Shown one piece after another: positions 44,193 through 54,185 of a stretch of DNA of 64,000 nt. Every line of letters starts with the position of its first letter. Positions within the stretch are counted from its first letter, which is position 1. Below the pieces are notes generated by a model. The model was not told where the DNA came from, searched no databases, and saw only the letters and a program-made list of their open reading frames with translations. The stretch is from Dendrolimus kikuchii (taxonomy: Eukaryota; Arthropoda; Insecta; Lepidoptera; Lasiocampidae): positions 13,475,001-13,539,000 of the forward strand of contig CM034413.1 in assembly GCA_019925095.2 (NCBI GenBank). The letters run 5' to 3'. The position numbers and the translations under genes are program-made.

Positions 44193-44471
44193 AGATGGTT
44201 AATTACCGCTTGCCATCAGGTGAATCTCCTCCTGGGCTAACCTTACATTAAATTCAATATATACATTGTGTCGAAATTCATCTAAACAACATGGAATTAT
44301 TAAAACTGGTTCCTTGTATGATATCATCATTAAGAGCGTAGTATCGTCGACTGAAGTAAAAACGCCACCAGCTTGACCGGTCTAGTGTATTTTTAATCAA
44401 TTAGAAGATAGTGTAGAAGACCTATTGACCGATATTGCGAATCCTCCTTCAATTGATGACGTCACAACATA
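44193..44471. other. Intron 2, unassigned
   Basis: Nothing recognised. Confidence 0.35.
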
Positions 44472-44952
44472 AAATCTTATATATCAAATTCTCATGTCAT
44501 AATGTTCGTTCCCATACTCCTCCGAAACGGCTTGACCGATTCTCATGAAATTTTGTGGGCATATTGGGTAGGTCTGAGAATCGGACAACATCTATTTTTC
44601 ATCCCCCTAAATGTTAAGGGTAGGCCACCTCTAATTTTTTTTAAATTTTTAGATAACTTACTTTTTTATTTTTTTAGGATACAGCATTAAAAAATACACA
44701 CAACCCTAAATTTTCACCCCTCTACGATCAACCCCTTTTTTATTTGTTAATTATAAACAAATTTTTTTGGCAAGATTTTTAATCTTATTTTGTCATGAGT
44801 TAGAATTAAAAAAAATATATTACTCTTAATTTTCCACCTCTCTACTATCAACCGCTATTTTTCCATCGCGATTTTTTTATTTATTTTAACTATCAATCGA
44901 TCAGTTATCCCCGCTAGATTTCTACCGTTGTCACCTCTCATCCAGCAAACAT
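44472..44952 (-). repeat. Family R repeat, copy 2
   Basis: ATATCAAATTCTCATGTCAT at the left matches the complement of R1's end; ATCAATCGATCAGTTATCCC and TACCGTTGTCACCTCTCATC match its inner part. The outer head (TAGCTGACGCGG) is lost. Confidence 0.65.
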
Positions 44953-44965
44953 CACGGCGTAGGAA

Positions 44966-45195
44966 TGAGTGTGTTCCCAGATGGTTTAGATTCACAATTA
45001 GAACCGGTAGGTGGCGCTGAGATCGGGTTCTGGAATCCTCCTAATCACCTGGAGCGATTTTGGTGATTTTGTTTTTGTGTGTTTGAGTACCCGGATGGTT
45101 TAGATTCGCAATTAGAACCGGTAGGTGGCTCTGGGAATTGGGTTCAAGAATTTTATTTTTTAAAGGCAGGACAACGTCTGCCGGTTCCGCTAGTA
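44966..45195 (-). repeat. Family D repeat, copy 3, partly duplicated
   Basis: The block ATGGTTTAGATTC, CAATTAGAACCGGTAGGTGG occurs at 44980 and again about 111 bases later at 45091. Ends in GGCAGGACAACGTCTGCCGG. Confidence 0.7.
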
Positions 45196-45473
45196 GTATA
45201 TAATAATAATAATAATTTATATATTTGAAGACAACACAGTCCAATACATATTAATAAAACACAATAATGTTATTAGTATTATTTTTTCCCTTATGTTAGT
45301 AATTAGTGACTAGCACTGATTTAACCCTCTTAATGAAGGACCAAATTAGTGGGCAGTCAAATTTATCAGCTATTCCCTTCAGGATGCTGTTGCTGCTACC
45401 ACGCAATCTGCTTAGTAACGACGCTGTTTACTCGTTGTCTAATGCGGGTATTAGACGGATCAACCAAATTGAA

Positions 45474-45721
45474 AAGAGAAGTCGTGGTAGCGTAATGGCT
45501 AGAGGACGCGTCCCGAACTCAAAGGACGCGGGTTCGATCCTGGCCAGAACTTCTGACCTAATGTGCATATTGTCACAAATACCACGTGCTAACAACGATG
45601 AAGGAAAACATCGTGATGCAACCTGCACATCGAGATAATCGATGTGTCGAACCTGCCAAGCCGCCTTGGACAAGCGTGGCGGGTAAACTGTCCGTTACCC
45701 CTATAATGGGAGGCTAATGCT
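45474..45721 (+). mobile_element. Family H tRNA-derived SINE, copy 4 (12-base TSD)
   Basis: TSD AACCAAATTGAA at 45462-45473 and 45722-45733. Head GTCGTGGTAGCGTAATGGC after a 7-base AAGAGAA leader; GGGTTCGATCC B box. The AGGCAGTTT part is deleted. Confidence 0.88.
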
Positions 45722-45744
45722 AACCAAATTGAATTAATTTCCTC

Positions 45745-45890
45745 CATTCCTGCTGTCAGATCCTTATATCTCCCTCTGTCCCCATCCTTAAAGCCCGCTC
45801 TCGGTGTTGCAAACGTCTCTAGATGATGGTAACCACTTTCCATGAGCTAGGCTGTCTGAAGGTTTGCCAGCTTCATAATTAAAAAAAAAA
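45745..45890 (+). repeat. Old relative of family B
   Basis: GGTGTTGCAAACGTCTCTAG, GATGGTAACCACTTTCCATG and AGGCTGTCTGAAGG, then poly(A). Confidence 0.5.
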
Positions 45891-46013
45891 CCGTTTAAAG
45901 GCACAGAACTAAAAATGTACGATGGTATTGAATGATTTTAGTTGCTTTTTAGTTACGTTAGAAGTCGCTTTTGTTTTTTTGTTAAAACCTTTTTTTTGTC
46001 GTTATATAGTTAC

Positions 46014-46410
46014 TAGGATATGCCTGCGACTTCGCCTACGCTAACTTGAAATTCCCGCGGGATTCCCAGAACACAGAATAGCGCAGCGTTTGAAAAAGAA
46101 TGTCAGCTGTCGTTTTAGTGAAAACTGTGTCGGAATGAGCTGATTTTAACGCACCCGAACAACTTCAAAGTGCTCCCGGCAAAATTCCTGCAGGATTCCC
46201 GGGATAAGAAGTGTCGCAGATTTTAAGTCTAAGAATTTGCTGTCGATCAGCGGAAACCGCATTGAAATCGGCCCAGTAGTTTTTACGTGAATGCCGAACA
46301 AAGAGACAAGAAATCTAAACAAAAATTGCATCATATTCTCCGTCGTTTGTATAATCTATTCCGATTGCTTGTTTTTTTTTAAATAGCTTCAATATACAGA
46401 CACGGCATGT
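46014..46410 (+). repeat. Family S repeat, copy 1, with B11 in its end
   Basis: TACTAGGATATGCCTGCGAC head, AAATTCCCGCGGGATTCCC and a second AATTCCTGCAGGATTCCCGG unit, ending CAATATACAGACACGG. The terminal TTTTTAGAATTTTATAAT resumes after B11 at 46707. Confidence 0.7.
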
Positions 46411-46706
46411 ATCCGTGCAGTAACAGAGAAAGAATACAATTTCCTGCGTTGGGGCGGCCTGTCGTAAGAGGCGACAAAACAACCCACAGCCGGGTGGTAA
46501 GGCATTTGCCCGACTGGATGGCTACCACCCCTGGTCTAAAGTATGTCGCTATAACAACCTTGAGTTGTGTTCCGACATCAGTGACTAGGTTCCAGTCTCC
46601 CTTAAGAGAGCAGCAGCGCATTTGTAGCACCTTTGGTGTTGCAAATGTCCATAGGCGATGGTATCCGCTTTCCATCAAGTCCTGATCTCCTGCAATAAAA
46701 AAAAAT
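46411..46706 (+). mobile_element. Family B, copy 11, inserted in S1
   Basis: ATCCGTGCAGTAACAGAG through CTGCAATAAAAAAAAA. About 20 bases (GGGCCGTCTGCCTGTCTG) are missing near the 3' end. Confidence 0.88.
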
Positions 46707-46729
46707 TTTTTAGAATTTTATAATAATAA

Positions 46730-47066
46730 TTATAGATGATGGTACGGCCACCTGAGCCATGACGTTCTCGCCAGCTCCCGGTAGAAGGCATAGGCCCACG
46801 ACATCATGGTCTGACCTCATGAATGAGAGGGTTGAAGGGTGCAGAAGTCCGCGCGAAGTGGAGCGGAATAAGTAGAGAAGTGTACGTTCCGAATGTGACC
46901 AGGGTCAAACCGGTAATTAAAAGCAAACATTTGCTTACCAAATTTTATGTTAATCGGCGTTCATTTAATTTAGTTTGCTGTAATTTTCATAACGTAATAG
47001 CCCCAGTCTGAGCGGAAGAATTTGAAATGTCGCAACATAATATGTGAAATCACTATTATATAAATC
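46730..47066. other. Intron 2, unassigned
   Basis: 46740-46830 has CCACCTGAGCCATGACG and CATAGGCCCACGACATCATG, possibly a retroelement remnant. No gene. Confidence 0.35.
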
Positions 47067-47305
47067 ACTAGCTGTGCCCGAGACGTCGTACGCGTGGAAT
47101 TTATTTTCAAGAACCCCCGATTTTTAAACATTCTTCATTGGTGCTCCGCTCCTATTGGTCTTAGCGTGATGATATATAGCCTATAGCCTTCCTCGATAAA
47201 TGGGCTATCTAACACTGAAAGAATTTTTCATATCAGACCAGTAGTTCCTGAGATTAGCGCGTTCAAACAAACAAACTCTTCAGCTTTATATATTAGTATA
47301 AGATA
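47067..47305 (+). repeat. Family C repeat, copy 3
   Basis: CTAGCTGTGCCCGAGACGTC head, ACATTCTTCATTGGTGCTCC, core, and CAGCTTTATATATTAGTATA. Confidence 0.8.
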
Positions 47306-47556
47306 AGATAAGCTAAAACTATTTCTTGATATAAAAAATATATGTAATTAATGGAAAATCGAATTCCTCCTGTGGATTGTTGAAGTGAAACTTCTTTAGA
47401 ATCTTTTGATTCGAAACTCGATAGATAAATCTGTAGGACTAAGCCGGCGAGAGAATGAGACACGAGTCTTACATTGTGCAGCGCAGATTAGGGAGAAAAA
47501 TAAAACTGATAATAATATTTTTCGACTAAAACAGTGAAAAATTGAAAGTGATACTT

Positions 47557-48105
47557 ACATGCATACATACATAACTTCACGCCAGTTCCCTTGCGGGGTA
47601 GGCACGAACAACAGAGCGCCATTTAGGCTTATTCTTACACACCTCACTTGCCTCTTTGACATTCATAACTCTTGTCATGCAAGCTCGTCCGGTCTTAAGG
47701 CTCCTGACATCACCTTCTGCTAGTACACGATCAATTTGATCAAGGAAGGTGTGTCGTGGCCTTCCACGACTTCTGCATCCATCCACTTTTGCATTGTATA
47801 TCTGTTTAGTCATTCTTTCATCATGCATTCGTTCCACATGCCCGAACCACCGGAGCATTCCTTTCCTTACCTTCACCCCGACACTCTTTCAGACCAACTC
47901 TCTTTCTTACTTCGGTATTACGAACGCGGTCCGCGAGCGTCACTCCGCAGATTTGGCGCAGTGCTCGCATCTCGACCGCGTTTACTCTACTTTCATGCTC
48001 TCTCCTCCATACCCAACTCTCGCATCCATACATGAGCGTAGGTACCAGCACTGCATTGTGTATGGCGAGCTGGGCCTTCTGGCTGAGGTTCTTAGCGCCT
48101 AGAAG
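47557..48105 (-). mobile_element. Family A, copy A16 (longest, 549 bases)
   Basis: TSD TGAAAGTGATACTT (47543-47556 and 48106-48119). It reaches furthest 5', ending inside the segment that reads LVPTLMYGCESWVW plus about 50 bases upstream. One frameshift near 47880 separates two minus-strand frames (47577-47876 and 47821-48051). Confidence 0.93.
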
Positions 48106-48179
48106 TGAAAGTGATACTTGAGAAGTTTATTTTGCATTATAATGTGTTGGCAGTCGTAGGCTAAACGAATTATATTTAT

Positions 48180-48377
48180 ACTAGCTGCGTCCGCGGCGTC
48201 ACCCGCGCGGTGATGGAAAATCGTTATATTTTGTATAATTCACACTATATTCTGATGTGTAAGCTATATTACTGTAGTGTCATCAAAATCCATTCAGTAG
48301 TTTTTGCGTGAAAGAATAACAAACATACACCCATACATCTATACATACATTCTTACAAACTTTCGCGTTTATAATAT
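48180..48377 (+). repeat. Family E repeat, copy 2, interrupted by LTR4
   Basis: CTAGCTGCGTCCGCGGCGTC to CTTTCGCGTTTATAATAT; the last bases (ATATTTATAGGA) lie beyond LTR4. Confidence 0.8.
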
Positions 48378-48834
48378 TGTTACATGCCGACAAAAGTGAA
48401 TGCACACCTGCCTGCCATAAAGCACAGTTTATTACCGCATGTGGACTTCTTTTGTTTACTTAGAAGAACCGTCTATTGTGTATTGTACTAGTTTATGGCC
48501 GTTCGCAGGAATAATTAAGCAGGTGTGCGGATTACGTTTTCTGGGAACTCGCGTCGACGCTTGGCAGGTAGACTTATTGTATTTGTATAGTTGAGTATAA
48601 AAACAATGCCCGAGGGGAGGGGTGAGGCAGTCAAGCCACGATTACGATACAAGCAAGACGTGCGTACCTTCGCTAAGCTATATAGTGACGGACTTTGCGC
48701 GTGTTATTGAATCGTGCAGTTTGTACTGGTTGTGTCCAGTTATATTTGTACCTGTGTTATACGTGTTTGTATAGTTATAATAAATTCTATAGTAATTCCA
48801 ACGGCATTTTAATTCGAGTCCCGCACTCGTAACA
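48378..48834 (+). mobile_element. Family F solo LTR, copy LTR4 (457 bases, sense orientation)
   Basis: TGTTACATGCCGAC..GCACTCGTAACA, ATAT at 48374-48377 and 48835-48838. On this strand TATAAAAA lies at 48596-48603, an initiator-like GCAGTCAAG about 30 bases downstream, and AATAAA at 48779-48784 near the 3' end: the U3-R-U5 order of an LTR. The site without the insertion is represented by family E copy 1. No internal coding region remains. Confidence 0.87.
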
Positions 48835-49063
48835 ATATTTATAGGAGAGGATATAGGATTGATAAAAGTTGGAGAAGAATTATCTGTGAACATGTTCTTC
48901 TGAAGTTTCACTTCTACTGCGTGAGAACTGCATACACACACACAGTTTTTTTTTTTATCAAAAACCTGCTTGCCGTGTAGCCATGAACAGAAATATGTAG
49001 GCAAGCCTATCAAGGCATAGTCTCCACGTTAAAGACTATCAGTTGAAACTAAATTTTTTCACA

Positions 49064-49411
49064 TAATATTTTCTTACGTTTTCGCGACTTGTATACATAA
49101 TAAAACTACGTTTTAACGGTTTTAAGCGCGGTAATTTTTATTTGATTTTGGTTTTTCCGACGTTTCGGCCACTTTTCAGTGGCGAAGCGGTAGTGAATTA
49201 GATTAGGCTCCCATAGAGTAAATAATAAACATAAACAAAATTAAAATTAACAAGTTGGCGGTAGGCTAAATAAAACTTTAACAATACTCGTTGACACTTG
49301 ACATCTTTGTCTTCCGTGATCACGGCCACTGAAAAGTGGCCGAGGCGTCGGAAAAACCAAAATCAAATAAAAATTACCGCGCTTAAAACCGTTCAAACGT
49401 AGTTTTATTGT
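49064..49411 (+). mobile_element. Family I foldback element, copy I1 (most complete arms)
   Basis: Left arm about 49097-49185 (AAACTACGTTTTAACGGTTT, TCCGACGTTTCGGCCACTTT) and right arm about 49322-49410 are inverted copies over about 85 bases. The unique end TTACGTTTTCGCGACTTGTA precedes the left arm. The inner part has GGCGGTAGGCTAAATAAAAC. No TSD found. Confidence 0.8.
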
Positions 49412-49617
49412 GTTGTATTAAATTTGTTCAGTTATCGAGAGTGAAGGTTATAAAAAAAAAAAAAAATTTATTAAAAATAACAATGAACACTTTTCAATTG
49501 GCAAGCTATCATAGGCCTGTTTAGAAATCAATATAATTTGATAGAATATATGTCTTGGTTGTCAGATGGGTGAACGTCGCTCTACAGCGGCTCCTCTAAT
49601 AGAAATTTATTGGCAAA

Positions 49618-49690
49618 CGGAAACGGCAGTGTTGCTTGCTATGCATTCTTAGCTCTGTTCTGCTTACACGATTCGCACACTGTGAGGGAA
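49618..49690 (-). repeat. Family U repeat, copy 3 (fragment)
   Basis: The plus strand GCTATGCATTCTTAGCTCTG and CTTACACGATTCG are the complement of copies 1 and 2. Confidence 0.6.
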
Positions 49691-50103
49691 TTATTAGTTG
49701 TGTAAAACTGTATGCATATATACAGGTGTGTAACTTTCGACATGTTACCTTGGGGACATTGAATTCACAGCGCAATGATTAATTTCACTTCCCGTAGTGC
49801 GGAGCGTTTTCTAATCCGCCTATAGGGTGAGCTGTGGTTAAACCGTCCGTTTGATATGCGCGTACGCACGCCGGAAGCGTGCATAAATAGCGTCGGGCAC
49901 GCCTGTGTGTCACTGCCAATGCGTCTTTTAAACCGTGTAATGCAATAGGATGAGTTTCTCCCGTGGCTTTGCTTGCGTGTAATTTGCTCCCGTGTTTTGG
50001 TGGAGTTTTTGCGTCATTTTAGTATTTTGTAGTAATTTCAGCAGACTAAACGTAATGAATGGAATGGGTGGAGGCTGGGTAATAATATACGAATGTTTGA
50101 TAG
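49691..50103. other. Intron 2, moderately GC-rich, unassigned
   Basis: No family match. No convincing exon. Confidence 0.35.
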
Positions 50104-50420
50104 ATTTTTTATTTTTTTATTGCAGGAGTTCAGCAGACAGGCAGACGGCCCACTTGATGGAAAGCGGTTACCATCGCCTATGGACATTTGCAACACCAAA
50201 GTTGCTACAAATGCGCTGCTGCTCTTTTAAGGGAGACTGGAACCTGGTCACTAATGCCGGAATACAACTCAAGCTTGTTATGTCGACATGCTTTAGACCA
50301 GGGCTGGTAGCCATCCAGTCGGGCAAATGCCCTACCACCTGGCTGTGGGTTGTCTAGTCGCCTCTTACGACAGGCCTCCAGGCCGCAGGAAATTGTATTC
50401 TCTCTCCGTTCCTGCACGGA
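50104..50420 (-). mobile_element. Family B, copy 12 (full length)
   Basis: T-run, GCAGGAGTTCAGCAGACAGG through GTTCCTGCACGGA. Confidence 0.88.
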
Positions 50421-50739
50421 GGAAATGTAATCTATCTAAACCTACAAAGTTGAGTGGTGAAATCGCGAAAAAATGGACTACGCTTGGCATACATTAATTA
50501 ACCAAGCGCAATTTTTACCCGTGCACTAATAAACTAACTAAATAAAATAACTAATCGTGACACTAATAAATAAATCACTCGAATGAGTGTATCAAAACTT
50601 GTTTTTTTCACACGAATTCAATAAATTCAAAAAGAGAAAAACAAGGCATAGATAATAAATTAACACAGTCCCAAATATAAATGTTAGATAATAAAATTAA
50701 AAAAAAATAACATATTGATAATAGTACATTATGGTACTA

Positions 50740-50836
50740 GTGTGTAACATTGGTGATTACCGCCGAGGCGCCATTGAGACTCGAGCCGTAGGCGAGGGTC
50801 TTAAGAGAGCCGAGGACGGTAATCATCAATACACAC
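50740..50836. other. Inverted repeat around a GC-rich core
   Basis: GTGTGTAACATTGGTGATTA at the left is matched by the complement of GGTAATCATCAATACACAC at the right. The core has GCCGAGGCGCC and GAGAGCCGAGGACGG. Confidence 0.65.
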
Positions 50837-51443
50837 GTGTATCATACGACGTTTTTCAACACACTTGTGAATAAAATAACAACAAAAACTCATTTTATTT
50901 AGTAGATAAAAAAAAGTTATATATGAGTGAAAGTTTTATTTATTAGAAAGAAAGAAGAAAGAAAGAAAGAAAGAAAACAAGTTTATTTTTAGGACATATA
51001 CAACAAACACATTAAAAGTAAAAAATTAAATACAATAAAAAAGAGAAAACAACCACAAAGTATCTGATATATACATATTATGTCCTAAAAATTGGATCAA
51101 GCTCAGCAAAAATGTCGATCTATTAGACCAACGCTGATCTTCCGCTTGACCCTAGAGCGACGTCACGGCAAACTTTATATTATAATATTAATAAATAATT
51201 ATATTATAGTTGTAATAAAGACAAATATTAATACTGAGTTATAACTGTGTGTGTGAACTCATATAATATATATAATAATGTATAGTAATTATACTGATAT
51301 CAATAAATTTACAAATATTTATAAGATAAAATCAATCATATACAACACATAAACATATAATACATTTAATGATATTATACACAGCATATTATTCGATAGA
51401 CAAAGTAAATAAATAAAAAAACAGCCTTAAAGCAATACCAGAA

Positions 51444-51985
51444 TTATAAAATGCTGGTGTCGTGTCTTTGGCCCGCCTGTGATTTTTGGTGGTCAACAAG
51501 AAACTTCTTGAGTGTGACCCTAAACCCTTGAACTGACTGCAGGTTCCTTATTGGTGGGGGAATGTTGTTCCAACATTTTGAAGCAGCATATTTAAAACTA
51601 CCTTTGAAAGAGGCTGAGGAGTGCCGCTGCATCAAGAGCTGTACTGCACACTTCCTTGTCCCGATCGACCTGCGACTTGACATCCAAGTTAATTTGTCGT
51701 ACAGGTACGAAGGCAATCTGTGCTTGATTACTCCAAAAAGGAGACAAGCTAGATGTAACTTGCGACGATGCGTCATCTTTAATATTGAATGTTTATTAAG
51801 ATATGGTGTTACATGACCTCTCAATGGAATATCGAAGCAGAATCTGGCACAAGCATTTTGAACACGCTGAATTAATCTCTTGGTACTAGATAGAAGACGA
51901 GGGCCAAAAACAATGTCGGAATAATTCAAACGCGATAGTACTAAGGATTCTGCTAACTGAATACGTAGAGTCTCGTTTAGGTATG
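51444..51985 (-). pseudogene. LINE ORF2 C-terminal part (after the frameshift)
   Basis: Open from just upstream of LNYSDIVFGPRL to the stop. It includes KRLIQRVQNACARFCFD, a HRRKLHLACLLFGV helix region and the CWNNIPPPIRN..FR.TLKKFLV ending. These are the thumb and C-terminal parts typical of CR1/Jockey-type ORF2. It is in the frame one base off from the RT palm. Confidence 0.8.
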
Positions 51986-52681
51986 GCGCATTTTATATAG
52001 AACTTTGAGTTTATAAAAACAATTTTGAACAGAACTGGTCACATGTGTTTGAAATCTTAAGTCACAATCAACGTGTAAACCCAAGTTTCGAGCCTCGTAA
52101 ACTCGCTCAATTGGTTTGTCCATGAGCGATACTGTCACTGAGGGATTTAGTTTTAAAAGTTGGGATTTGCTGCCGAATATCATAAATTTCGTTTTTGTAG
52201 GGTTTAATAATAATGAATACCAATTAGATATGCTAGCCAAATCATCATTAAGCTTAACTATAGCTGAATCAATATCGGATGGCTTACATGAAATATAAAC
52301 CTGCGTATCATCGGCGTAGATATGAAACTTGCAGTGTTTAATTTGTGTTACTATATCGGCAGAATATAAAATAAATAAGATGGGTCCCAAGATTGAACCT
52401 TGCGGAACTCCCCTAGTAACAGGCGTTTCCATGGATGATAGAGATGTGCCATCGTTTCGGTTTAACTTGACATATTGGCAGCGACTACTTAAATAACTGT
52501 AAAACCATCGAATAGCCTCTTTGTCAAAACCATAATAACTTAATTTACTTATTAATAAATTTATGTTTATGGAGTCAAAAGCTCTTGAGAAATCAAGCAG
52601 GACAAGTATTGTGCACAATCCATCATCTTGAGCGCAAAGAATGTTGTCGGTGACATCTAGTAAGGCTGTAGTATTAAACAC
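51977..52681 (-). pseudogene. LINE ORF2 reverse-transcriptase palm fragment
   Basis: RT motifs in order: motif A LDFSRAFDSI (residues 30-39), motif B GVPQGSILGP (91-100), motif C YADDTQVY (122-129), then KTKFMIFGS and LGLHVDCDL. The catalytic aspartates of A and C are present. The frame ends early at MRHT-stop, where loss of one base near 51985 shifts it relative to the C-terminal part. The 5' end is truncated after the region preceding motif A. Confidence 0.85.
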
Positions 52682-52838
52682 ATACGAGTTAAAATTATCT
52701 ATTTAAATAAGAAGTTGCATGAAATGAGCAAGAAATAGGAACATTAATTTATTTGTTCTATAGAACACGATCTTTTTTTTTTGAATAAAAACTTTTTTAA
52801 GAACAAAGCAACTCAACCAATAAAATTAAAAAAAAATC

Positions 52839-52860
52839 TATAACTCACTAGTGAGTTATA
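52839..52860. other. Perfect 22-base palindrome
   Basis: Centred on CTAG; arms TATAACTCACT/AGTGAGTTATA. No known role. Confidence 0.9.
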
Positions 52861-53377
52861 ATGTTTTTTACTCACAGTTTGATAATGGGTGTCATTCTGT
52901 GCCTAATTGCGGTGACCATAGAGCCACTTTATGAGCAAGTGTGTTGAAAAATACTTAAAGTACGTCGAAAAATACACGTACAAACGCGCACGCGCACCAC
53001 GCGTTTGTATGTTACGCCCCCTGCTGTCAGTTGAGTCATTGCGCCAAATCTGTCTCGCGCATTGTCCTCCGTTCGATTCCCGGTCGATGCTAATTTTGGA
53101 TGTGTATAGTTTCGATGCGATGTTTTTGTTACGCATCGATGCTATTGAACCGTCACGAGGCTCTTGACATTTATCGTTCACTATGCCAGTGAAACTTCGT
53201 TCGCGTTGGGACGATATGTTTATTAGTGAATTGAAACTATTGCACTGAAGAAGGAGCACGCGAATGCAGCGCCATTTTTTCGGCTATATTTGTCTATCCC
53301 ACGGAAACGACGTTATTTGTCGGGATATAAAGTATCCCAAAGTTTTTTTTTTATCCCGGGAGCGGTTTGAAGTGCCT
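52861..53377. other. Intron 2, unassigned with T-like remnant
   Basis: 53250-53345 has TATCCCACGGAAACGACG and GTCGGGATATAAAGTATCCC, related to 29490-29590. GC-rich CGCGCACGCGCACCACGCG at 52990. No gene. Confidence 0.45.
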
Positions 53378-53688
53378 ATCCGTGCAAGAACGGAGAAAGA
53401 ATACAAATCGCTGCGGCCGGGCGGCCTGTCGTAAGAAGCGACAAAACAACCCATAGCCAGGTGGTAGGGTATTTACTCGACTCTATCGCGACCACCCCTG
53501 GTCTAGAGTATGCCGCCATAACAACCTTGTGTTGTGTTCCGGCATTAGTGACCAGGTTCCAGTCTCCCTTAAGAGAGCAGCAGCGCAGTTGTAGCACCTT
53601 TGGTGTTGCAAATGTCCATAGGCGATGGTAACAGCTTTCCATCAAGTGGGCCGTCTGCCTGTCTGCTGATCTCCTGCAATAAAAAAAA
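53378..53688 (+). mobile_element. Family B, copy 13 (full length)
   Basis: ATCCGTGCAAGAACGGAG to GCAATAAAAAAAA. It differs from copy 9 at many places (for example TATTTACTCGACTCTATCGC), although the following 310 bases are nearly the same. Confidence 0.88.
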
Positions 53689-53999
53689 CGGTTATTGTTC
53701 CAATCTATTTTCTTTGAAATTCTTTTTATAGCTCTATGCCCTCAATTTTTTTTAATCTGAAGGGTGAGCCGCGATAGGGTGGAGGAGCGAGATGGAACGC
53801 TCCTCTGTCTTAAAGGAAGATCTTCCAGCGAGGCTAATGTTGTTCCTCGTAGGCCTAGGCCCTGTTGTTATAGTTGAAATTTTGTATATATTCTTTGTAT
53901 GTTTCGGGAAACGTTTGTGACATCAATTATTGCACAGCGCCATCTATTGGCTTGTAAGTGTTCCACTACAAATCGTCCACTTTATAATTTAATAGAAGC
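53689..53999 (+). repeat. Segment duplicated from or with 37091-37404
   Basis: ACGGTTATTGTTCCAATC to TTAATAGAAGC, followed here by a 30-base B-like tail (CTGTCTGTTGCACTCCTGC, AATT, A10) at 54000-54031. Confidence 0.9.
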
Positions 54000-54049
54000 C
54001 TGTCTGTTGCACTCCTGCAATTAAAAAAAAAAGGGGTTCACGTGCGTAA

Positions 54050-54185
54050 AATTAGTTTATTCCGACATAGGTTTCACTAAAACAGTAGCTTACTTTGTTT
54101 TTTAAACGCTGCGGTATTTTATGTCCCGGAAATCCCGCGGGAATTTCTAGTCAAGCGTAGACGAAGTCGCGGGCATATCCTAGCT
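54050..54185 (-). repeat. Family S repeat, head fragment (copy 3)
   Basis: GGAAATCCCGCGGGAATTTC and GTAGACGAAGTCGCGGGCAT are the complement of the S head. Confidence 0.65.

Larger units (their letters stand above)
50944..52690 (-). mobile_element. CR1/Jockey-like LINE, 5'-truncated and frameshifted
   Basis: A minus-strand element with a (CTTT)n tail at 50945-50975, an AT-rich roughly 470-base 3' UTR, and ORF2 from the middle of the reverse transcriptase to the stop at 51444. Endonuclease and the first RT motifs are gone. The flanks read TTTTTCAACACACTTG at about 50853 and, inverted, at about 52937, which may be the surrounding host repeat. A second 3' UTR copy is at 24350. Confidence 0.85.
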
